Assembly (NCBI RefSeq): GCF_003590645.1
Contig: NZ_CP031834.1
Location: 3,100,501-3,164,500 of the forward strand
Source of the DNA: Mesorhizobium sp. DCY119
GTDB taxonomy: Bacteria > Pseudomonadota > Alphaproteobacteria > Rhizobiales > Rhizobiaceae
Length of the DNA: 64,000 nucleotides
Direction of reading: 5' to 3'
Position numbers and translations under genes: made by a program. Under the pieces are notes generated by a model, which saw nothing but the letters and a program-made list of their open reading frames with translations, was not told the DNA's origin and did not search any database. This document shows, in pieces, positions 59,003 to 64,000 of this stretch (position 1 is its first letter; every line of letters begins with the position of its first letter).

Positions 59003-59788
59003 TCAGACGCGGTGTCCGGCCGCTATGATCTTTCTGAGGAATGCCTGCGTGCGTTCCTGCTTGGGATGGCGGAAGATGTCGTCGGGCTTGCCTTCCTCAA
59101 CGATCTTGCCGCGATCGAAAAACAGCACGCGGTCGGCGAAATCATGGGCAAAGCCCATTTCATGCGTCACCAGCAGCATCGTCATGTCGGTCTCGGCCGC
59201 CAGCTTGCGCATGACGTTCAGCACTTCCTCGACCAGTTCCGGGTCGAGTGCGGAGGTGACTTCGTCGAACAGCATGATCTTGGGCGACAGCGCCAGCGCG
59301 CGGGCAATCGCCACGCGCTGCTTCTGGCCGCCGGAAAGCTGCGCCGGCATCGATTTCGCCTTGTCGGCCATGCCGACCATGTCGAGCAGTTCCATCGCCC
59401 GCTTTTCGGCGTCGGCTTTTTTCACGCCCTTGGTCAGCATCGGCGCCAGCGTGACATTCTCGATGACGGATTTGTGCGGAAACAGGTTGAACAGCTGGAA
59501 GACCATGCCGATCTTCTGGCGCATTCTGGCCAGATGCCGCTCGTCGGCCGGCAGCAACTGGCCGTTGCGCTCCATGTGGTAGAGATGCTCGCCGTCGATC
59601 TGGATATGGCCGCCATCGATGCTTTCCAGCGTCATCAGGATGCGCAGGATCGTCGTCTTGCCGGAACCGGACGGGCCGATCAGCGCCAGCTTCTCAGCCG
59701 GCTTGACCTCCAGCGAGAGGCCGTCGAGCACCTTGAACGAGCCGAAGCTCTTGGTGATGCCGTCGATCTTGATGATAGGCTGGGACAT
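59003..59788 (-). CDS. ehuA: Ectoine/hydroxyectoine ABC transporter ATPase EhuA
   Basis: A 261-residue ABC ATPase of the polar amino acid class. Walker A is GPSGSGKTT (about 38-46), the signature [17 protein letters not shown], and Walker [17 protein letters not shown]. The start at 59788 ([16 protein letters not shown]) follows GGAGAG. It is the first gene of the ehuABCD-eutABCDE operon. Two 15-bp direct repeats in the promoter region about 50-85 bp upstream are likely regulator sites. Confidence 0.93.
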   Translation of the reverse strand: MSQPIIKIDGITKSFGSFKVLDGLSLEVKPAEKLALIGPSGSGKTTILRILMTLESIDGGHIQIDGEHLYHMERNGQLLPADERHLARMRQKIGMVFQLFNLFPHKSVIENVTLAPMLTKGVKKADAEKRAMELLDMVGMADKAKSMPAQLSGGQKQRVAIARALALSPKIMLFDEVTSALDPELVEEVLNVMRKLAAETDMTMLLVTHEMGFAHDFADRVLFFDRGKIVEEGKPDDIFRHPKQERTQAFLRKIIAAGHRV

Positions 59789-59835
59789 GTGTCTCTCCTG
59801 TTGGGAGAAGCGAATGCCCAAACGATGGGGAGTTT

Positions 59836-59873
59836 ATGAAATCATGTCAATTCATAAAATAATATCATGACAA
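59836..59873. promoter_or_regulatory. Candidate EnuR operator: 15-bp direct repeats before ehuA
   Basis: ATGAAATCATGTCAA (59836-59850) and ATAATATCATGACAA (59859-59873) match at 12 of 15 positions with a 23-bp period. On the minus strand they read TTGACATGATTTCAT and TTGTCATGATATTAT, which also overlap -35-like TTGACA and TTGTCA. MocR-type regulators typically bind such direct repeats. Confidence 0.6.
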
Positions 59874-59908
59874 TTTTTCGAAATATGCTGGATTTCAAGG
59901 CATTTTGT

Positions 59909-61294
59909 CTAAATCGCCAGCAGCAGCAATTCAGGATCGCCGAGCAGCAACTTAGCCACCACGCCCAGCCCTGCCCGCAATTCGCCTTCGGTCGTCGAGC
60001 CGAGCGAGATGCGCACTGCCGGCTGCCACTCTTCCTGCGAGATGCGGAATGAAACCCCGGGCGCAATGGCAACGCCCTGAAGCCGCGCCTGCGAGACGAA
60101 CCCCTCCTCCGTGCGCTGGTCGGGCAGCGGCAGCCAGATGTGCAGGCTGTCACGATGCGCCAAATAGCCGACACCGCCCAGCATCTCGGTCGCGATCTCG
60201 TGGCGGCGGCGAAGCGCTTCGCGCTGCCAGCGAACCAGTTCCATGGCTGTCCCGTCCGCCACCCAGCGCGAGGCGATCTCGACCACCATGGGCGTCGCCA
60301 TCCAGTTCGAGACGAGATGACGGTTGGCGACGGCAGCGACATAACGGTCCGGCGCGACCAGATAGCCGACGCGCAGGCCCGGCACGACGATCTTGGTGAA
60401 GCTGGTGACGTAAAGCGTGCGTTCGGGTGCGAAATAGGCCATCGGCGGCGCGCGATCCTGCACCAGCGGCCCGAGTACATCGTTCTCGATGATCGCGATA
60501 TCGTGCCTGCGCGCGACCTCGGCGATTTGCGAACGCCGCACCGAGCCCATCAGCGTTGCCGTCGGATTGATGACCGAAGGTTGCACGAAAACGGCCCGGA
60601 TCGGCGATTTCCGGCAAGCTTCGTCAAGCGCTTCGGGGATCATGCCCTCGTCGTCGATCGCCAGCCCTTCCAGGTCGAAGCCGAGATAGGTCGCAAGCGG
60701 TATCAGCGTATGGTGGCCAATCGCCTCGGTGGCGACGATCGAACCGGGCGGCGCGACACTCATCAGCGCGACCGTCATGCCGGCGGTCGCACCATTGGTG
60801 ATGCTGATATTTTGGGGCGAAACCTCCAGCCCGCAGCCCCGCAGCCAGTCCGCGGCAATGGCGCGATGGCGCGGGAACACAACGTTCGGTCGGAACGATA
60901 ACGCCGCGCTCGATGTCAAATTCTCCGAAAGCCAGCCCAGCGCCTGCTTCATCTTCTCCAGATGCATCGGCTCGCAGACGGGTTTCAGGATCGACAGGTC
61001 GATCACTTCGCCAAGCCGCTCCGGCAGATAGGGTGGGTCCGGCTCCTTGCGCTGCGTCTGCACGAAACTGCCGCGCCCGATCTCGCCCGAGATCAGCCCG
61101 CGCCGTATAAGCTCCTCATAGGCGCGGCTGACGGTCTGGACAGAGAGTTTCAGGTCGTCGGCCATGCGCCGATGCGTCGGCAATCTTGCCCCGCTTTCAA
61201 GGCGTCCATCATGGATCGCCCGCGCAATCTGTTCGGCAAGCGAAAGATAGGCGGGGCGGCGAATGAGGGCAGGATCCGGGCGCCAGAATGTCAT
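59909..61294 (-). CDS. enuR: MocR/GntR-type regulator of ectoine catabolism, EnuR
   Basis: A 461-residue regulator: GntR winged helix at about 15-80 (LPTHRRMADDLKLSVQTVSR) fused to an aminotransferase-like domain (110-461). The PLP-binding Lys301 is in VTSFTKIVVPGLRVGY. In Ruegeria pomeroyi the equivalent Lys302 binds PLP, and EnuR is a repressor relieved by diaminobutyrate-type inducers. The ATG at 61294 has no visible Shine-Dalgarno. It lies upstream of ehuA on the same strand and diverges from asnC, a position that lets it control both operons. Confidence 0.92.
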   Translation of the reverse strand: MTFWRPDPALIRRPAYLSLAEQIARAIHDGRLESGARLPTHRRMADDLKLSVQTVSRAYEELIRRGLISGEIGRGSFVQTQRKEPDPPYLPERLGEVIDLSILKPVCEPMHLEKMKQALGWLSENLTSSAALSFRPNVVFPRHRAIAADWLRGCGLEVSPQNISITNGATAGMTVALMSVAPPGSIVATEAIGHHTLIPLATYLGFDLEGLAIDDEGMIPEALDEACRKSPIRAVFVQPSVINPTATLMGSVRRSQIAEVARRHDIAIIENDVLGPLVQDRAPPMAYFAPERTLYVTSFTKIVVPGLRVGYLVAPDRYVAAVANRHLVSNWMATPMVVEIASRWVADGTAMELVRWQREALRRRHEIATEMLGGVGYLAHRDSLHIWLPLPDQRTEEGFVSQARLQGVAIAPGVSFRISQEEWQPAVRISLGSTTEGELRAGLGVVAKLLLGDPELLLLAI

Positions 61295-61328
61295 GATTTA
61301 TATGAGACCATAATCAGTGCAATTGACA
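61289..61328. promoter_or_regulatory. enuR-asnC intergenic control site
   Basis: TGTCATGATTTAT (61289-61301) resembles the repeats before ehuA and covers the enuR start codon. ATATGAG and a TTGACA hexamer (61323-61328), which reads TTGTCA on the other strand in a CAATTGACAAT context, lie next to it. The gap is only 84 bp, so one regulator could affect both genes. Confidence 0.5.
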
Positions 61329-61378
61329 ATCGAAAAAATGCGCGGTCATGGTCCATCGACGGAATTCACAGGCAAGCC

Positions 61379-61876
61379 ATGTCCTCGATAAAACTCGATC
61401 CGATCGATCTGCGCATTCTCGATGCGATCCAGCGCGACGGGCGCATCACCAAGCTGGCGCTTGCCGAGCGGGTCGGCCTGTCGCCGACACCATGCTGGAT
61501 GCGGCTGCGCAAGCTTGAGAAAGCCGGCATCGTCACCGGCTATCACGCCAAACTCGCCATGCGGCTGGTGGCACCTGTCGCCACGGTGCTGATGGAGGTG
61601 ACGCTCGGCGCGCACCGGCAGGCCGATTTCGACCGTTTCGAGCGCGCGATCCGCGACATTCCCGAAATCGTCGCCTGCTGGTCGGTCGGCGGCGGCGTCG
61701 ACTATGTGCTGAAGGTCATGGCGCGCGACATCGATGCCTATCAGCGGCTGGTCGACGGCCTCCTGGAGCGCGAGCTCGGCATCGACCGCTACTTCACCTA
61801 CATCGTCATCAAGACGGTGAAGGAAGAGACCGCGCTGCCGCTCGAGGAATTGCTGCCGCCGGACGCCAGCCAATAG
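61379..61876 (+). CDS. Lrp/AsnC family regulator (DoeX/AsnC of ectoine catabolism)
   Basis: A 165-residue regulator starting at ATG 61379 (MSSIKLDPIDLRILDAIQRD). The N-terminal helix-turn-helix (TKLALAERVGLSPTPCWMRL) and the C-terminal RAM/ACT-like domain (DIPEIVACWSVGGGVDYVLK) are the Lrp/AsnC pattern. The DoeX homologue of Halomonas and the AsnC of Ruegeria activate ectoine catabolic genes. It heads the asnC-doeC-doeD unit, divergent from enuR, with 119 bp before doeC. Confidence 0.9.
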   Translation: MSSIKLDPIDLRILDAIQRDGRITKLALAERVGLSPTPCWMRLRKLEKAGIVTGYHAKLAMRLVAPVATVLMEVTLGAHRQADFDRFERAIRDIPEIVACWSVGGGVDYVLKVMARDIDAYQRLVDGLLERELGIDRYFTYIVIKTVKEETALPLEELLPPDASQ

Positions 61877-61995
61877 TCGATCTCTCTGGCAACGAGCGCC
61901 GCGCTAGACAATCTCTCTCCTGGCGTCCCCCGGAAAAGTCTCTTTCTCCGGTCCGCCGCGCCTACCCTCCGGGTGAACAACTTCGGAGGAACCCG

Positions 61996-63489
61996 ATGCC
62001 CGCCCAATTCGCTCGCGCCCATCGACAGGATGCCCTCGATCGCCTTGCCGACCGCCGCCTGCTGCGCGAACTCGCCTATGTCGACGGACACTGGACGGCT
62101 GCCGAAACCGGCCAGACCTTCGAGGTGCGCAATCCCTCGAATGGCCAGACCTTCGCCTGGGTTGCCTCGCTGGATGCCGCCCAGACCTCGCAAGCCATCG
62201 ATGCAGCCAGCCGCGCTTTCCCCGCCTGGCGTTCGCTTCTGCCGCAGCAGCGCTCGGCGATCTTGCGAAAATGGTTCGAGCTGATCATCGCTGCGAAGGA
62301 AGACCTCGCCCTGATCATGACGCTGGAACAGGGCAAGCCGCTCGCCGAATCCCTTGGCGAAATCGACTATGCCGCATCCTTCATCGAATGGTACGCCGAG
62401 GAGGCAAAGCGCCTCAACGCGGAGAGCGTCACCAGCCATTTGCCCAACGCTGAGATGATCGTTCGCCGCGAGCCGCTTGGCGTCGTCGGCGTCGTCACGC
62501 CTTGGAATTTCCCATCAGCAATGCTGACCCGCAAGGCTGCCGCCGCACTCGCCGCCGGCTGCACCATCGTTGCCCACCCCTCCTCCGAAACGCCGCTTTC
62601 AGCGCTCGCATTGGCCGAACTTGGCGAGCGCGCCGGCCTGCCGGTCGGCGTGTTCAACATCGTCACCGGCAATGCCGCGACCATCGTCGGCAGGCTTTGC
62701 GAGGATGCACGGGTTCGCGCGCTCAGCTTCACTGGCTCGACAGAGATCGGCCGGCTGATCGCCGCCCAATGCGCCCCGACCATGAAACGCCTCGTCATGG
62801 AACTCGGCGGGCACGCACCGTTGATCGTCTTCGATGATGCCGATCTGGATCGTGCCGTGAAAATCGCCATCGACGCCAAATTCGCGACCTCCGGGCAGGA
62901 TTGCCTGGCCGCCAACCGCATCTATGTGCAACGCTCCGTCTATGATGCCTTCTGCACCAAATTCGCCGAGCGCATCGCAGCACTCAAGGTCGGCGACGGC
63001 CTGAGCGACGGCGTCGACATCGGCCCGCTTATGCATGAGCGCGCCGTCACCAAGGTCGAGGAACAGGTTGCCGACGCCATAAAACGCGGCGCGCGTTGCC
63101 TGACCGGCGGCAAGCGCATCGAGCCCGGCGCACTGTTTTATCAGCCGACCCTGCTCACGGACCTCACCGACAATGCGCTCATCATGCGCGAGGAAACTTT
63201 TGGACCGGTCGCTGCCGTCACGCCATTCGACACCGAGGACGAAGTGATCGCCCGCGCCAACGACACCGAATACGGCCTCGTCGCCTATGTCGTCACCGAA
63301 AATGGTGCGCGGCAGCTGCGGCTCGGCCGCGCGCTGGAATACGGCATGGTCGCCATCAACCGTGTAAAGATCACCGGCGCGCCGATCCCCTTCGGTGGCG
63401 TCAAACAGTCCGGCCTCGGCCGCGAAGGCTCCCGCCACGGGCTGGAGGCTTTTACCGAACTCAAATATCTCTGCCTCGACGCAGCCTGA
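61996..63489 (+). CDS. doeC: Aspartate-semialdehyde dehydrogenase of ectoine catabolism (DoeC, SSDH-like)
   Basis: A 497-residue NAD(P)-dependent aldehyde dehydrogenase of the succinate-semialdehyde dehydrogenase group. Catalytic Cys303 is in ATSGQDCLAANR, and Glu269 in LVMELGGHAPLIV. The cofactor loop is TPWNFPSAMLTRK. The residue that normally is Lys in the V-x-K-P-A-E motif is His here (VAHPSSETP). The role, by position, is oxidation of aspartate-semialdehyde to aspartate. It starts behind CTTCGGAGGA and is followed by the aminotransferase gene after 24 bp. Confidence 0.9.
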   Translation: MPAQFARAHRQDALDRLADRRLLRELAYVDGHWTAAETGQTFEVRNPSNGQTFAWVASLDAAQTSQAIDAASRAFPAWRSLLPQQRSAILRKWFELIIAAKEDLALIMTLEQGKPLAESLGEIDYAASFIEWYAEEAKRLNAESVTSHLPNAEMIVRREPLGVVGVVTPWNFPSAMLTRKAAAALAAGCTIVAHPSSETPLSALALAELGERAGLPVGVFNIVTGNAATIVGRLCEDARVRALSFTGSTEIGRLIAAQCAPTMKRLVMELGGHAPLIVFDDADLDRAVKIAIDAKFATSGQDCLAANRIYVQRSVYDAFCTKFAERIAALKVGDGLSDGVDIGPLMHERAVTKVEEQVADAIKRGARCLTGGKRIEPGALFYQPTLLTDLTDNALIMREETFGPVAAVTPFDTEDEVIARANDTEYGLVAYVVTENGARQLRLGRALEYGMVAINRVKITGAPIPFGGVKQSGLGREGSRHGLEAFTELKYLCLDAA

Positions 63490-63513
63490 AACAATCACGC
63501 AAGGAAAACTGCC

Positions 63514-64000
63514 ATGCTCGAACAGTCGAACGAACTCGCCGCCTGGGATCGCGACCACTTCTTCCATCCCTCGACCCATATGGGCACCCATGCGCGCGGG
63601 GAATCGCCCCAGCGCGTGATTGCCGGCGGTGAAGGCGTCTACATCACCGACACCACGGGCAAGCGCAGCCTCGATGCCTTCGCCGGGCTCTACTGCGTCA
63701 ATGTCGGCTATGGCCGCCAGAAGATCGCCGATGCGATCGCCGAGCAGGCAAAGAACCTCGCCTATTACCACGCCTATGTCGGCCACGGCACGGAAGCCTC
63801 GATCCGGCTTTCCAAGATGATCATCGACCGCGCGCCCGCCGGCATGAGCCGCGTCTATTTCGGCCTCTCCGGCTCGGACGCCAACGAAACCAACATCAAG
63901 CTGATCTGGTACTACAACAACGTGCTCGGCCGGCCGGAGAAGAAGAAAATCATCTCGCGCTGGCGCGGCTATCACGGCTCCGGCGTCATGACCGGCTCGC
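63514..64000 (+). CDS. doeD: Diaminobutyrate aminotransferase of ectoine catabolism (DoeD), cut by window end
   Basis: The first 162 codons of a class III aminotransferase; the gene runs past the right edge. The start at 63514 follows AAGGAAAACT. The segments VYITDTTGKRSLDAFAGLYC and YFGLSGSDANETNIKLIWYY are typical, with the S-G-S-D-A-N-E motif that binds PLP phosphate. It would move the terminal amino group of L-2,4-diaminobutyrate to give aspartate-semialdehyde, feeding DoeC. The PLP lysine lies beyond the window. Confidence 0.9.
   Translation, partial: MLEQSNELAAWDRDHFFHPSTHMGTHARGESPQRVIAGGEGVYITDTTGKRSLDAFAGLYCVNVGYGRQKIADAIAEQAKNLAYYHAYVGHGTEASIRLSKMIIDRAPAGMSRVYFGLSGSDANETNIKLIWYYNNVLGRPEKKKIISRWRGYHGSGVMTGS

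Overview
The window looks like a chromosomal segment of an alphaproteobacterium of the order Hyphomicrobiales (Rhizobiales), most likely Phyllobacteriaceae close to Mesorhizobium. The evidence is the GC-rich coding with strong third-position bias, the gene neighbourhoods (merR-ihfA-fabH-plsX-DUF177, nusB-ribH-ribE-ribD-nrdR-glyA, ldtR-ldt), intergenic repeats of rhizobial type, an EcfG-type general-stress promoter, and an ehu/eut ectoine locus laid out as in rhizobia. The genus is inferred; no rRNA is present.

Positions 1 to about 7790 are accessory DNA, visibly less GC-rich than the rest, especially 900-2400. It holds two divergent gene sets that start from a control region at 4834-5054. The leftward set runs from an AlpA-like DNA-binding protein through small unknown proteins to a RepA-like hexameric ATPase, with a dense GTGCGG/CCGCAC motif array at the end of that gene. 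The rightward set holds a resolvase-fold protein that has lost its catalytic residues and is fused to a helix-turn-helix, three unknown proteins, a 19-residue leader peptide and a second AlpA-like protein, and ends at a strong terminator. Left of these lie a two-TM protein and a nucleoside-deoxyribosyltransferase/TIR-like protein, a plausible defence cargo. No integrase or structural phage gene is visible, so the element probably continues beyond the left edge. tRNA-Pro(GGG) at 7796-7872 marks the return to core chromosome.

7873-51354 is core chromosome: stress proteins (YidB, GlsB-like, DUF2188 with an EcfG promoter), MOSC protein, merR-ihfA, fatty-acid/phospholipid genes fabH-plsX, a bc1-complex chaperone, bamE, proton-pumping pyrophosphatase, nusB and riboflavin genes, nrdR, glyA, an ABC-F protein preceded by a short upstream ORF with a perfect hairpin, a CPA1 antiporter, the L,D-transpeptidase with its MarR-type regulator LdtR, hemB, bpt, transporters, a decayed ArsR/VOC/DoxX cluster with a divergent HxlR regulator, parC, aspS, rnd and guaB.

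51539-64000 is a complete ectoine/5-hydroxyectoine uptake and catabolism locus. Leftward run ehuA-ehuB-ehuC-ehuD (ABC importer), eutABC (proposed hydroxyectoine to ectoine conversion), eutD/doeA (ring opening) and eutE/doeB (deacetylation to diaminobutyrate). The MocR-type regulator enuR lies upstream of ehuA. Rightward run asnC/doeX, doeC (semialdehyde dehydrogenase) and doeD (aminotransferase, cut by the window end), which take diaminobutyrate to aspartate. Candidate EnuR operators (15-bp direct repeats, 23 bp apart) lie before ehuA, with a related copy over the enuR start. A multi-stem repeat between ehuB and ehuC could set the ratio of binding protein to permease.
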